Part shown: in pieces, positions 21,206 to 30,322 of the stretch | Numbering within the stretch: position 1 is the first letter of the stretch | Layout of the letters: every line of letters begins with the position of its first letter | Source: Actinomycetes bacterium | GTDB taxonomy: Bacteria > Actinomycetota > Actinomycetes > Mycobacteriales > Mycobacteriaceae | DNA length: 64,000 bases | Direction of reading: 5' to 3' | Assembly (NCBI GenBank): GCA_022601135.1 | Contig: JAHZJB010000160.1 | Location: 17,072-81,071, forward strand | Program-made: the position numbers and the translations under genes | Notes under the pieces: generated by a model | What the model was told of the DNA's origin: nothing | Database searches by the model: none | Seen by the model: only the letters and a program-made list of their open reading frames with translations

Positions 21206-22298
21206 GTGAAATCTCCAGCCGTCGATACAGGTAGTAGGCAGCGCACGCGCCCTCCGAGGAGACCATGGTGGCGCCCATCGGGTTGCGCGGCGTGCATGTC
21301 GCGCCGAATGCCGAGCACTCCTGCGGTTTGATCAAGCCCTGCAACACTTCGCCGGAACGGCACAGCGCGGACTCCTCGGTGTGGATACCTGTGACGGCGA
21401 ATCGGTGCTCCGCGTCGTAGTCTCGGTACGCCTCGGCCAATCGCCATCCGCTCGACGGGATCGTTCCGATACCGCGCCAGGCCCGGTCGGTTACCTCGAA
21501 CACGTCGAGCAGCATCGCCCTGGCCGCGGCGTTGCCCTCGGCCCGCACCGCTCTGGGATATGCGTTCTCCAACTCGTGACGGCCGGACTCCAGTTGCAGC
21601 ACCGTGCGCCGGATGCCTTCGAGGATGTCCAATGGCTCGAAACCGGTCACCACGATCGGGACCTCGTACGTGTCGCACAGCGGTGGGTACTCGCCGGTTC
21701 CCATCACCGCGCAGACGTGTCCGGCGGCCAGGAACCCCTGCACGCGGCACGTGGGTGACTCCATGATCGCGGCGATGGCCGGCGGCACGAGCACGTGCGA
21801 CACCAGCAGCGAAAAGTTCTTGATGTCCAGCCGTTTAGCCTGGTAAACCGTCATCGCGTTGGCGGGGGCGGTGGTCTCGAACCCGATCCCGAAGAACACC
21901 ACCTGTTTGTCGGGGTTGTTCCTGGCGATGGTGAGGGCGTCCAGCGGCGAATACACCACGCGCACGTCGCCGCCCTGGCTCTTGATCCGGAACAGGTCAC
22001 TGCCGCTGCCCGGGACCCGCAGCATATCGCCGAACGAACAGAAGATGACGTCGGGCCGCGAAGCAATGTCCAACGCCTTGTCGATGATCTCCAACGGCGT
22101 CACGCACACCGGGCACCCCGGCCCGTGGATCATTTCGATCTCGTCGGGCAGTAGCTGGTCGATGCCGTGTCGGATGATCGAGTGAGTCTGTCCGCCACAG
22201 ACTTCCATGATTGCCCACCGCTTGGTGGTGGCCGACCGTATCTGATCGACCAGCTTGCCGGCCAGGACAGGATCGCTGAATTCGTCCAGATACTTCAT
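21198..22298 (-). CDS. hypD: Hydrogenase maturation protein HypD
   Basis: [4Fe-4S] scaffold that, with HypC, assembles the Fe(CN)2CO unit of [NiFe] hydrogenase. It has 366 residues. Conserved features are [10 protein letters not shown] (31-40, Cys34, His39), [11 protein letters not shown] (58-68, Cys62, Cys65), GFETTAPA, and a C-terminal cysteine-rich region ([15 protein letters not shown]). The ATG overlaps the hypC stop (ATGA), so the two are translationally coupled. Confidence 0.97.
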   Translation of the reverse strand: MKYLDEFSDPVLAGKLVDQIRSATTKRWAIMEVCGGQTHSIIRHGIDQLLPDEIEMIHGPGCPVCVTPLEIIDKALDIASRPDVIFCSFGDMLRVPGSGSDLFRIKSQGGDVRVVYSPLDALTIARNNPDKQVVFFGIGFETTAPANAMTVYQAKRLDIKNFSLLVSHVLVPPAIAAIMESPTCRVQGFLAAGHVCAVMGTGEYPPLCDTYEVPIVVTGFEPLDILEGIRRTVLQLESGRHELENAYPRAVRAEGNAAARAMLLDVFEVTDRAWRGIGTIPSSGWRLAEAYRDYDAEHRFAVTGIHTEESALCRSGEVLQGLIKPQECSAFGATCTPRNPMGATMVSSEGACAAYYLYRRLEISRA

Positions 22299-22624
22299 GG
22301 CAGCTTCTCCGAACTCCCGGCGTTCGTGGCAGCTCCGTCAGGATTGGTCATGCCCGCCTGCCGGGCGGCCTGTTCGAATCCGTCGCCGAACTCCTCCTCG
22401 AGCATTCCCAGGCGTTCGAATTCGGCCAGGGTCTGGATCGCCGATTCCTCGTCGAGACGCTGAATCGCGAAACCGACATGCACCACCACGTAGTCGCCCA
22501 CCTGGGCCTCGGGCACGTACTGCAGGCAGACGTCCTTCTGGACGCCGCCGAAGTCGACGACCGACATCAACGTGCCGTCGCGGTCTTCCATCCGCAGAAC
22601 CTTGCCCGGTACCGCCAAACACAT
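22295..22624 (-). CDS. hypC: Hydrogenase maturation chaperone HypC
   Basis: A 109-residue HypC/HupF chaperone beginning MCLAVPGKV, with the invariant Cys2 that binds the iron unit with HypD. The start is fixed by this motif at 22624; a longer in-frame reading would place Cys internally. The C-terminal half (about residues 50-109) is longer than in minimal 75-90-residue HypC proteins and helical. It is 19 bp after hypF. Confidence 0.95.
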   Translation of the reverse strand: MCLAVPGKVLRMEDRDGTLMSVVDFGGVQKDVCLQYVPEAQVGDYVVVHVGFAIQRLDEESAIQTLAEFERLGMLEEEFGDGFEQAARQAGMTNPDGAATNAGSSEKLP

Positions 22625-22643
22625 GCGCAGTCCTTCCTTCGCC

Positions 22644-24947
22644 CTATCCCGAGTTTCCGACCATGAGCTGGCCCAGTGCAATACCGCCGTCGTTGGGTGG
22701 TACCCGGCGATGGGTGATCACCGTGAAACCCCTGTCTTTCAACAATGTCATTGCGCGACTCAACAGCAGCGCATTCTGGAACACGCCCCCGGACAGGGCG
22801 ACCGTGCGGGTTTCGGCTGGGCACCCGGAGGCCATATCGGCGATCAATTGTGCCACCGCGCCGTGGAACCGCGCTCCGATCACCCCTGCCGGTACGCCGT
22901 CGCGCACGTCGTGGACGACGGCGTGTAGCAGCGGTGCCGGATCGATCAGCGCGGGTGATTCGTCGGTGAAATCGAACCGGATCGGATATCGCACCAGGCC
23001 GGGATCGGTCACGCGGGACAAGCCCTCGAGTTCGATGGCCGCCTGCGCTTCGTAGTCCACCACCTGGCGGACACCCACCAGTGCCGATACGGCGTCGAAC
23101 AACCGCCCCATGCTCGAGGTGGGCACACAACCCAGTCCGGTTTCGAGCTGATGGAGCAGCACCCCGCGCTCGTCCGGCGGACAAGCCCGGACCGGTGGCA
23201 GGTCGTCAGCCCACGGAGCTCCCGCCGCCCAAAGGTGAGCCATGGCCATGCGATAGGGCCGTCGTACGCTGACGTCGCCGCCCGGCATCGGAACGTACTT
23301 CAGTTGGGCAAGTCGCCGGAAGCCCTGGTAATCGGCGAGCAGCATCTCACCTCCCCATATCGCGCCATCGGGGCCGTAACCTGTTCCGTCGAAGGCGAAT
23401 CCGAGCACTGGCTCGGACCCGTCGAAGCCGTGTTCAGCCATCACAGCGGCAATGTGGGCATGGTGGTGCTGCACGGGGCGGACGGGTCGGCCGCGAGCGT
23501 TGCGACGCGCCCACGCGGTCGAGCGATACCCCGGATGCGCATCGGCGACCAAGACTTCGGGACGCACACCGGTCAACTCACCGAGATGATGTGCGGCGGC
23601 ATCGAACGCGGATAGGGTCGCGAGGTCGTCCATATCGCCGACGTGCTGACTCAGCCAGGCATAGCGGCCCTCGGCGACAGCCAGGGTGTTCTTCACATCG
23701 GCTCCGACGGCCAGCGTGGGCGGCCCGGGCACCGGCAGGGCGACCGGCAGGGGTGCGTACCCGCGCGAGCGCCGGATGGGGAGATCGGCGCCGTCCACGA
23801 CCCGCACCACAGAATCGTCACAGGGCACCAGGATCGACCGGTCATGCAGCAGCCAGCCGTCGGCAAGGTGCGAAAGTCGTTCTGCGGCATCGTCGTCGCG
23901 ATAACAGATCGGTTCGCCGCCGCGGTTACCCGATGTCATCACCAGCACGGCGGGTCCGGGTTCGTCACCCGGCAGGCCGAAAAGCAGAGGATGCAGCGGC
24001 GCGTAGGCCAGCATCACACCGAGATCGGGATTGTGCGGTGCCACCGAAGCGGCGACCGGTGCCGCCGGTGCACGTTGGATCAACACGATCGGTCGCTGCG
24101 GACCCGACAGCAGTTGTTCAGAGCGCTCGTCGAGGGAGCACAGCGTGCGCGCCGCCGACAGGTCCGCGACCATCACCGCGAACGGCTTATCGCCGCGCTG
24201 CTTGCGCCGGCGCAATTCGGACACCGCGTCGTCGTTCGCGGCGTCGCAGGCCAGGTGGTAACCCCCAATTCCCTTGACGGCCAAAATCCCCCCGTCGGCC
24301 AGCAGTTGCCGGGCCCTGGGCAGCGCGTCCGCACTGCCGGTGCAGGTCTCGCGCCCGTCGCGGTGGGACTCCCGGTAGGACAACGCCGGCCCACACTGCG
24401 GGCAGCACACCGGTTGGGCGTGGTAACGGCGATCGGATGGGTCGTGGTATTCGCACGCGCACTGCGCGCACATCGGAAACTCCGCCATGGTGGTGGCCGC
24501 CCGGTCGTAGGGGAGCGCGGCGATGATGGTGAAACGTGGTCCGCAGTTCGTACAGTTCACGAAGGCGTGCCGGTACCGGCGGTTCGCCGGATCCGCCTGC
24601 TCGGTCTGGCATTCGGCACACATCGCCACATCGGGCGAGACCAAGGTACGGCCGCCGCCCGAACGGGAGGTGTCCACGATCCGGAAGCCGGTGCCACCGG
24701 TTTCCGGGATGTCGTGCACCTGGATCGCCTCGATGACCGCAAGCGGTGGCGGTTCCCCACTCAGCCGCCCGAGGAAGTCTGCGAGGGCTTCCGGCTCACC
24801 CTCGACCTCGATGATTGCCCCGGAGCTGTCGTTGTGCACCCAACCGGACAGGCCCGCGGCCGCGGCCGTGGTGTACACGAACGGTCGGAAGCCGACGCCC
24901 TGGACGACTCCCTGCACGTGGACCCGGCGGCGACATCGGCCGGTCAC
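22644..24947 (-). CDS. hypF: Carbamoyltransferase HypF
   Basis: Makes thiocarboxamide on HypE from carbamoyl phosphate and ATP. It has 767 residues, full family length, with a GTG start. In order: an acylphosphatase domain (VQGVVQGVGFRPFVY, 12-26), two zinc-finger-like CxxC repeats (CAECQTEQ, CTNCGPR, CAQCACEY, CCPQCGP, about 109-190), a YrdC-like nucleotide domain (AVKGIGGYHLACDA), and a Kae1-like C-terminal domain (VQHHHAHIAAVMAEHG). No frameshift is seen. It lies between hypB and hypC. Confidence 0.97.
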   Translation of the reverse strand: MTGRCRRRVHVQGVVQGVGFRPFVYTTAAAAGLSGWVHNDSSGAIIEVEGEPEALADFLGRLSGEPPPLAVIEAIQVHDIPETGGTGFRIVDTSRSGGGRTLVSPDVAMCAECQTEQADPANRRYRHAFVNCTNCGPRFTIIAALPYDRAATTMAEFPMCAQCACEYHDPSDRRYHAQPVCCPQCGPALSYRESHRDGRETCTGSADALPRARQLLADGGILAVKGIGGYHLACDAANDDAVSELRRRKQRGDKPFAVMVADLSAARTLCSLDERSEQLLSGPQRPIVLIQRAPAAPVAASVAPHNPDLGVMLAYAPLHPLLFGLPGDEPGPAVLVMTSGNRGGEPICYRDDDAAERLSHLADGWLLHDRSILVPCDDSVVRVVDGADLPIRRSRGYAPLPVALPVPGPPTLAVGADVKNTLAVAEGRYAWLSQHVGDMDDLATLSAFDAAAHHLGELTGVRPEVLVADAHPGYRSTAWARRNARGRPVRPVQHHHAHIAAVMAEHGFDGSEPVLGFAFDGTGYGPDGAIWGGEMLLADYQGFRRLAQLKYVPMPGGDVSVRRPYRMAMAHLWAAGAPWADDLPPVRACPPDERGVLLHQLETGLGCVPTSSMGRLFDAVSALVGVRQVVDYEAQAAIELEGLSRVTDPGLVRYPIRFDFTDESPALIDPAPLLHAVVHDVRDGVPAGVIGARFHGAVAQLIADMASGCPAETRTVALSGGVFQNALLLSRAMTLLKDRGFTVITHRRVPPNDGGIALGQLMVGNSG

Positions 24948-24972
24948 CTCGGATCCTTTCTGGGGCCGACCA

Positions 24973-25734
24973 TCAACTTCGGGCCGGCGAGCAGGAGGTC
25001 AACCAGCGGCACCAATCGGGCAGGCCATCACCCCGGGTTGCGGAGATCGGCAGTATCTGGACACCGGCGTTCAGCGATCGGGCATGCCCGGCGAAGGCGT
25101 CGATATCGAAGTCCACGTAGGGCAGCAGGTCGGTCTTGTTGATGACCACCAAACCGGCAGCGGCGAACATGTGCGGGTACTTCAGCGGCTTGTCGGCTCC
25201 TTCGGTTACCGAGATCACGACGACCTTGCAGTGCTCGCCGAGATCGAACATGGCCGGGCAGACGAGGTTGCCGACGTTCTCGATGAACAGCAGCGACCCG
25301 GGTTGGGGGTCGAGCGTTTCCAGGGCGCGGCGCACCATCTCGGCGTCGAGGTGGCAGCCCGCCCCGGTGTTGATCTGCACGGCGCGAGCGCCGGCGGCCC
25401 GGATGCGGTTCGCGTCCAGCAGTGTCTCCTGGTCACCCTCGATGACAGCGATCGGCCGCTGTCCGCCGAGGTCAGCGATGGTGCGTTCGAGCAGCGTGGT
25501 CTTGCCTGCGCCGGGTGAACTCGTCATGTTGAGCGCCAGGATGTCGCGCTCGGCCAGCCACCGGCGGTTCTCGTCGGCGATCAGATCGTTCTTCGCGAGG
25601 ACCTTCTGCTCGAGGGTGATCGTCTCGGTGCGGACATCGTGGTGTGGGTCGCCGTGCGGGTGTTCGTGCGGTTGCGCATGGCCGGCCGGCGTGATTGCTG
25701 TGCCGTCTGCGCCGCAGCCACAGGTCGCGCACAT
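24973..25734 (-). CDS. hypB: Hydrogenase nickel-insertion GTPase HypB
   Basis: GTPase that delivers nickel to the hydrogenase large subunit. The ATG at 25734 gives 253 residues beginning MCATCGCGAD, the CxxCGC high-affinity metal site. A His-rich stretch follows (residues 19-32, HAQPHEHPHGDPHH) that could store Ni or Zn. Walker A SSPGAGKTT is at 72-80. IEGDQETLLDANRI, CHLDAEMV (GTPase metal site) and INKTDLLPY follow. It is 2 bp after hypA. Confidence 0.96.
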   Translation of the reverse strand: MCATCGCGADGTAITPAGHAQPHEHPHGDPHHDVRTETITLEQKVLAKNDLIADENRRWLAERDILALNMTSSPGAGKTTLLERTIADLGGQRPIAVIEGDQETLLDANRIRAAGARAVQINTGAGCHLDAEMVRRALETLDPQPGSLLFIENVGNLVCPAMFDLGEHCKVVVISVTEGADKPLKYPHMFAAAGLVVINKTDLLPYVDFDIDAFAGHARSLNAGVQILPISATRGDGLPDWCRWLTSCSPARS

Positions 25735-25736
25735 GG

Positions 25737-26066
25737 TCAGCTCACTTCCATCGAGACAATTCTGAGGTCCCGGCCCTCCAGCACCTCGACATCGGCACTC
25801 CCGCACGGACACAACACGATCAGGTCGCTGAGTTCAAAGTGATCCGCGCAACTGCGGCACCGTGCCGCGCCGGGTCGGATATCCAGGTCCAGTGTTGCAC
25901 CGTCGGCGACGGTCCCCTCGGCCGCCAGACCGAAACAGAACTCCATCGCGGTCGGCAGGACCGCGCACAGTGCGCCGACTTCGAGCTTGACGCTGTACAC
26001 ACGCCGACCCGCGGCGTGCTCGCACACCGCCTCGACAACACTCTGGGTGATCGCCATCTCGTGCAT
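25737..26066 (-). CDS. hypA: Hydrogenase nickel chaperone HypA
   Basis: A 109-residue nickel-binding partner of HypB. The start at 26066 gives the required MHEMAITQSVV, with nickel-ligand His2. The zinc site has CRSC (Cys70, Cys73), but the second half is CPC (Cys86, Cys88) instead of the usual CPxC. First gene of the hypABFCDE operon. An SD-like motif upstream is weak. Confidence 0.93.
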   Translation of the reverse strand: MHEMAITQSVVEAVCEHAAGRRVYSVKLEVGALCAVLPTAMEFCFGLAAEGTVADGATLDLDIRPGAARCRSCADHFELSDLIVLCPCGSADVEVLEGRDLRIVSMEVS

Positions 26067-26169
26067 GCCAGTCCGTTCGTGGCCGATGACCCCACGATAG
26101 GACCGTCGCCCCGGCGAGTCCACGGAGGATAGGCCGCGCCCCGCCGCATCGGCCCGTGCGGGTCTGGAC

Positions 26170-26291
26170 GGCGAGCGACTACGCGCAGGCGGCGATTGCT
26201 CAGGGTTGCATGCATCGCATCCACGGCGGGAGGGTGATTACATGCCCGATGTTCGTCCGTCGCCGCTGTCACAGATGGCGAGCGACTACGC
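26170..26291. repeat. 15-bp direct repeat flanking the methyltransferase start
   Basis: The 15-bp word GGCGAGCGACTACGC occurs at 26170-26184 and again at 26277-26291, 107 bp apart. The second copy encodes the ASDYA part of the methyltransferase N-terminus. The first copy lies upstream in the intergenic region and would encode a similar ASDYA-QAA peptide. It looks like a small local duplication at the 5' end of the gene. Confidence 0.7.
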
Positions 26292-27432
26292 CCGGAATGC
26301 GCGCTCGCAGGCGGCGGCGTTCAGCCAGACCTATGAAGCGGTGTTTGCCGCGGCGGAGGCGCACAAGGACGTTGGCGACCTTGTCGTCGCGGATCTCGGG
26401 GCTGCCGATGGCGTGAATTCGCACGAACTCATCAGGGCTCTCGTCCGCGAACGGGCCGGGCGCGGTTTGCACTACACGCTGGTCGATCTGCCGTCCAATG
26501 TGTGGCACATCGCCGCACGGCATTTGGCGGACATAGTCGACGGCGCTAACCATCCGGAGCACTTCGCGGTTCTTCCTGACGCAGGCACGCCAGGTGAGTT
26601 GATCAGCGATGTCGGTACCGGCCATCACCTGGCGACACCCGACGATCACCTCCGGGCATGGCGAGAGGCGTCGCTGCGGGAGCCCCGGCCGGTGACGGTG
26701 GTCAGCCTCGCGGGGCTTCCCATCCACACCGGCCCGTGCCTGCCGGCGGGAACCGTCCATATCGCCGTCAGCGGCACGGCGATGCACTGGGTCTCGGATT
26801 CGGGGGGACTGGCCTCCACCGGATCCGTGTTTCCGGGATATCGGAATCATGCGGATTCGGCGGAACGTGCGAGGTGGGCGGAGGCTGCGGAACGTGATTG
26901 GGCACGGATACTGCAATACCGCGCCCAGGAACTCGCGCCCGGCGGCACGGTGGTCATTGCCGTGCCGGCCTCTGCTGAACCGTGGCCTGACCGCGGCGGT
27001 GTCTACCGGGCAATCAGCGCGGATATGGATGAGATCCTGGGGCAGTGGCGCGATGAGGGGCGCATCGGCCCGTTGGCGCATGCGGCAGTCGTCGTCCCGG
27101 TGTGGAGCAGGACTCTCGAGGAAATTCGTGCCCCTTTCGGCGATCTTGGTGGCGAGTATCGCGGGCTCATTCTCGAGAAAGCCGAGATCTTCGGCCTGGA
27201 CAATCCCTATTGGGATGATGACCCGCAGGTGTTTGCCGAAAACTACATCCGCAGTGTCTTCGCCTGGGGTGGGCCGCTGTTCGCTCGTGCGTTTGCCACG
27301 GAGGGCGTCGATGGCGGTGCCGATATGTTGCGGGAGCTCCGTGCAGCGCTGGCATCGAGGGTGGCTCTCGACCCGCAGCGCTACCGCTGGGACTACGACG
27401 AGGCGCTGATCGTCTGCCGCAAGCCCTGCTGA
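26242..27432 (+). CDS. SABATH-like SAM-dependent carboxyl methyltransferase
   Basis: A 396-residue predicted methyltransferase that esterifies a small carboxylic acid with SAM. The ATG at 26242 has a GGGAGGG ribosome site about 7 nt upstream; an ATG at 26206 lacks one. The features resemble plant SABATH enzymes: VVADLGAADGVNS for SAM binding (like ADLGCSSGPNT), YTLVDLPSNVW (like NDLPGNDF), and the substrate-loop motif GTAMHWVSD (like SLHWLS). It lies between hypA (divergent) and recA, an unusual neighbourhood. The substrate is unknown; salicylate- or fatty-acid-like acids are guesses. Confidence 0.75.
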   Translation: MPDVRPSPLSQMASDYARNARSQAAAFSQTYEAVFAAAEAHKDVGDLVVADLGAADGVNSHELIRALVRERAGRGLHYTLVDLPSNVWHIAARHLADIVDGANHPEHFAVLPDAGTPGELISDVGTGHHLATPDDHLRAWREASLREPRPVTVVSLAGLPIHTGPCLPAGTVHIAVSGTAMHWVSDSGGLASTGSVFPGYRNHADSAERARWAEAAERDWARILQYRAQELAPGGTVVIAVPASAEPWPDRGGVYRAISADMDEILGQWRDEGRIGPLAHAAVVVPVWSRTLEEIRAPFGDLGGEYRGLILEKAEIFGLDNPYWDDDPQVFAENYIRSVFAWGGPLFARAFATEGVDGGADMLRELRAALASRVALDPQRYRWDYDEALIVCRKPC

Positions 27433-27519
27433 CGCGGCTTGCTCCGAAGGAGCGCCCTCGGCTGGTTTCGCAGTTCTTCATTATTCGGTCGGCACCGTCT
27501 GACGGCGTGTCTCCTTGTA

Positions 27520-27535
27520 TCGAACACTTGTTCGT
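27520..27535 (+). promoter_or_regulatory. SOS box (LexA operator) upstream of recA
   Basis: TCGAACACTTGTTCGT matches the mycobacterial LexA operator TCGAAC-N4-GTTCGA with one mismatch at the last base. It is about 108 bp before the recA ATG. LexA itself is encoded at 48120-48836 and has its own box. Confidence 0.85.
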
Positions 27536-27565
27536 CTACTGTGGGGGGAGTTCGGCGCGCTGTTC

Positions 27566-27588
27566 TTGTCGGTGTCCTGATTTAACGT
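27566..27588 (+). promoter_or_regulatory. RecA-NDp (PafBC-type, LexA-independent) promoter of recA
   Basis: TTGTCGGTG at 27566-27574, an 8-bp gap, and TAACGT at 27583-27588 match the RecA-NDp consensus TTGTCRGTG-N8-TAnnnT exactly. In mycobacteria this class is activated by PafBC after DNA damage. With the SOS box just upstream, recA has the expected two damage-responsive inputs. Confidence 0.85.
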
Positions 27589-27642
27589 CAAGGCCAACCG
27601 ACCGAGAACCGGTCAACAACGACTACCGGAAGAGGTACCACC

Positions 27643-29772
27643 ATGGCGCAAGCGCCTGACCGTGAGAAGGCTCTGGAGTTGGCTCTCGCTCAGATCGAGA
27701 AGAGTCACGGCAAGGGTTCGGTGATGCGACTCGGCGACGAGGTTCGCCAGCCGATATCGGTCATCCCGACGGGGTCGATTGCCCTCGATGTCGCGCTGGG
27801 CATCGGTGGCCTGCCGCGCGGCCGGGTCATCGAGGTCTACGGCCCGGAGTCCTCGGGTAAGACCACCGTGGCGCTGCATGCCGTCGCCAACGCGCAGGCC
27901 GCCGGCGGTATCGCCGCGTTCATCGACGCCGAGCACGCGCTGGATCCCGAATACGCCAAGACGCTGGGTGTCGACACCGACTCTCTGCTGGTGTCCCAGC
28001 CGGACACCGGGGAGCAGGCGCTGGAGATCGCCGACATGCTGATCCGGTCCGGCGCACTGGACATCCTGGTTATCGACTCGGTTGCCGCGTTGGTTCCACG
28101 GGCGGAGATCGAGGGCGAGATGGGTGACAGCCACGTTGGTCTGCAGGCCCGCCTGATGAGCCAGGCGCTCCGCAAGATCACGGGTGCGCTGAGCAACTCG
28201 GGAACCACCGCGATCTTCATCAACCAGCTCCGCGAAAAAATCGGAGTGATGTTCGGATGCTTCTCCTATGGCACTCGGGTGCAGCTGGCTGACGGCACGA
28301 CTGAGAAAATCGGCAAGATCGTCAACAACAAATTGGACGTCAAGGTGATGTCCTATGACCCGGTCACTGACCGGATCATGCCCCGCAAGGTGGTGAACTG
28401 GTTCAACAACGGCCCGGCGGAGCAGTTTCTGCAGTTCACCGTCGCAAAGTCTGGCGGTAACGGTAAGTCCCAGTTCGCGGCAACTCCGAATCACCTGATC
28501 CGGACACCGTCAGGATGGACCGAAGCCGGTGACATCATCGCCGGTGACCGCGTCATGGCGTCCGAGCCGCACCTGCTCAGTGAGCAGCAGTTCCAGCTGG
28601 TCCTGGGTTCGCTCATGGGTGACGGGAACCTGTCGCCAAATCGCTGCGACCGCAATGGCGTCCGGTTTCGGATGGGGCATGGTGCCAAGCAAATCGACTA
28701 CCTGCAGTGGAAAATCGACCTGCTGGGCAATATCAAGCACTCGGTTCGCGAGAACGACAAAGAGTCCCGGTTCGTGGACTTCACGCCACTGCCCGAACTC
28801 GGTGAGTTGCGCCGTGCGGTGTATCTCGGTGATGGCAAGAAGTTCCTGTCCGAGGACTACCTCAAAGCGTTGACCCCGCTGGCGTTGGCCGTCTGGTACA
28901 TGGACGACGGCAGCTTCACGCTTCGGTCCAAGGGGTTGCAGCAGCGGACTGAGGGGGGCAGTGGACGCATCGAGGTTTGTGTAGAAGCAATGACCGAGGA
29001 TTCCCGAGTTCGGCTGCGCGACTACCTGCGCGACGCTCACGGTCTCAACGTCCGACTGCGCTCGGCGGGTGCGGCCGGTAAGGCAGTTCTGACATTCTCT
29101 ACCGTTGCATCTGCTGCCTTCCAAGAGATAGTGGCGCCTTACATGGCACCGTCGATGGATTACAAACTGCTCCCACGATTCCGTGGCCTTGGTGCGGTGA
29201 CACCGCAGTTCGAGGAGCCCAGTCAGAGACTGGTGCCAGCGCGGGTGCTCAATGTTCACATCAAACCGCGTACTCGGTCGATGAACCGTTTCGACATCGA
29301 GGTGGAAGGTTCGCACAACTACTTTGCCGATGGTGTCATGGTTCACAACAGTCCCGAAACCACCACGGGCGGAAAGGCTTTGAAGTTCTACGCCTCGGTC
29401 CGCATGGATGTTCGGCGCATCGAGACGCTCAAGGACGGCACCGACGCGGTGGGAAACCGTACCCGGGTCAAGGTCGTGAAGAACAAGATAGCGAGCCCCT
29501 TCAAACAAGCCGAGTTCGACATCCTCTATGGCAAGGGCATCTCCAAGGAGGGCTCGCTCATCGATATGGGGGTCGAGCAGGGCTTCATTCGCAAGTCCGG
29601 CTCCTGGTTCACCTACGACGGTGAGCAGATGGGACAGGGCAAGGAGAACGCCCGTAAATTCATGATCGAGAATCCCGAGATCGCAGCCGAAGTCGAGAAG
29701 AAGATCAAAGAGAAACTCGGCATCGGGGCCGTGGTGACCGATGACGTCCTCCCCGCTCCCGTCGATTTCTAG
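27643..29772 (+). CDS. recA: Recombinase RecA precursor containing an intein
   Basis: Strand-exchange ATPase and LexA co-protease. The open frame is 709 residues because a 364-residue intein (206-569) interrupts the ATPase core. The joined exteins give 345 residues, normal for RecA. Walker A GPESSGKT is at 67-74, and [13 protein letters not shown] (193-205) leads directly to the intein. The C-extein resumes with [20 protein letters not shown] and ends [19 protein letters not shown]. Splicing must occur for activity. recX overlaps the 3' end by 32 bp. Confidence 0.98.
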   Translation: MAQAPDREKALELALAQIEKSHGKGSVMRLGDEVRQPISVIPTGSIALDVALGIGGLPRGRVIEVYGPESSGKTTVALHAVANAQAAGGIAAFIDAEHALDPEYAKTLGVDTDSLLVSQPDTGEQALEIADMLIRSGALDILVIDSVAALVPRAEIEGEMGDSHVGLQARLMSQALRKITGALSNSGTTAIFINQLREKIGVMFGCFSYGTRVQLADGTTEKIGKIVNNKLDVKVMSYDPVTDRIMPRKVVNWFNNGPAEQFLQFTVAKSGGNGKSQFAATPNHLIRTPSGWTEAGDIIAGDRVMASEPHLLSEQQFQLVLGSLMGDGNLSPNRCDRNGVRFRMGHGAKQIDYLQWKIDLLGNIKHSVRENDKESRFVDFTPLPELGELRRAVYLGDGKKFLSEDYLKALTPLALAVWYMDDGSFTLRSKGLQQRTEGGSGRIEVCVEAMTEDSRVRLRDYLRDAHGLNVRLRSAGAAGKAVLTFSTVASAAFQEIVAPYMAPSMDYKLLPRFRGLGAVTPQFEEPSQRLVPARVLNVHIKPRTRSMNRFDIEVEGSHNYFADGVMVHNSPETTTGGKALKFYASVRMDVRRIETLKDGTDAVGNRTRVKVVKNKIASPFKQAEFDILYGKGISKEGSLIDMGVEQGFIRKSGSWFTYDGEQMGQGKENARKFMIENPEIAAEVEKKIKEKLGIGAVVTDDVLPAPVDF
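28258..29349 (+). mobile_element. RecA intein with LAGLIDADG homing endonuclease (M. leprae-type site)
   Basis: In-frame 364-residue intein after Gly205 of RecA. The first residue is Cys206 (block [11 protein letters not shown]). Block B is AATPNHL (Thr281, His284). Two LAGLIDADG motifs, [10 protein letters not shown] (321-330) and [10 protein letters not shown] (416-425), both keep their acidic residues. Block F/G is [13 protein letters not shown], then VMVHN with the penultimate His568 and terminal Asn569. The +1 extein residue is Ser570. All splicing residues are present. The site, after MFG and before SPETTT, is that of M. leprae, not the later M. tuberculosis site. Confidence 0.97.
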
Positions 29773-30316
29773 CTCTTCGGTGTCGGATAGCTCCTCGGCG
29801 TCGACCGAAGAGTCCGCCAAGCGTGCGGAGCAGGCTCGTGCGCTGTGTCTGCGCCTGCTCACCGTGCGGGCACGGACTCGTGCGGAGCTGGAGGGGCGGC
29901 TGGCCAAGCACGGATACGCCGATGACATCACTGCCGAAGTGCTTGATCGATTGGCTCAGGTCGGTCTGGTCGACGACGAGGATTTCGCCCAGCAGTGGGT
30001 GCGTTCCCGGCAGGTCAACGCTGGAAAGGGCAGGCGCGCGTTGGCTGCCGAGCTGCGCACCAAAGGCGTCGACCAGGAGGTTATCGCCGTCGCACTGGCC
30101 GGCATCGACGCGGGATCGGAGCGGACACGGGCCGAGCAACTGGTCCGAGACAAGCTGCGCCGCGAGAATCTCGGCGATGGTTTTGACCGCGACGTGGAAA
30201 ACAAGGTGGCGCGCCGGCTCGTCGGGATGTTGGCCCGTCGTGGCTACGGCCAGTCCATGGCTGTAGACATCGTGACCACGGAGTTGGCCAATGAGAGGGA
30301 CCGCCGAAGTGTGTAG
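29741..30316 (+). CDS. recX: Regulatory protein RecX
   Basis: A 191-residue RecX that binds RecA filaments and limits their activity. The ATG at 29741 lies inside the recA C-terminal coding region, a 32-bp overlap in another frame, so translation is probably coupled. After a Ser-rich leader (about 25 residues), three-helix repeats follow: [36 protein letters not shown], and a C-terminal [16 protein letters not shown]. It ends 6 bp before a convergent gene. Confidence 0.95.
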   Translation: MTSSPLPSISSSSVSDSSSASTEESAKRAEQARALCLRLLTVRARTRAELEGRLAKHGYADDITAEVLDRLAQVGLVDDEDFAQQWVRSRQVNAGKGRRALAAELRTKGVDQEVIAVALAGIDAGSERTRAEQLVRDKLRRENLGDGFDRDVENKVARRLVGMLARRGYGQSMAVDIVTTELANERDRRSV

Positions 30317-30322
30317 GTGCGC

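Noticed and set aside
23643..25142. 499-residue plus-strand frame over hypF/hypB
   Set aside because: Antisense to full-length HypF and HypB; composition typical of GC-rich shadow frames.
27441..27453. Hairpin GCTCC-GAA-GGAGC after the methyltransferase, considered as a terminator
   Set aside because: Only a 5-bp stem with no U tract; too weak to call.
28510..29931. 473-residue minus-strand frame opposite the recA intein
   Set aside because: The intein frame on the plus strand has all splicing and endonuclease motifs; the antisense frame has none.
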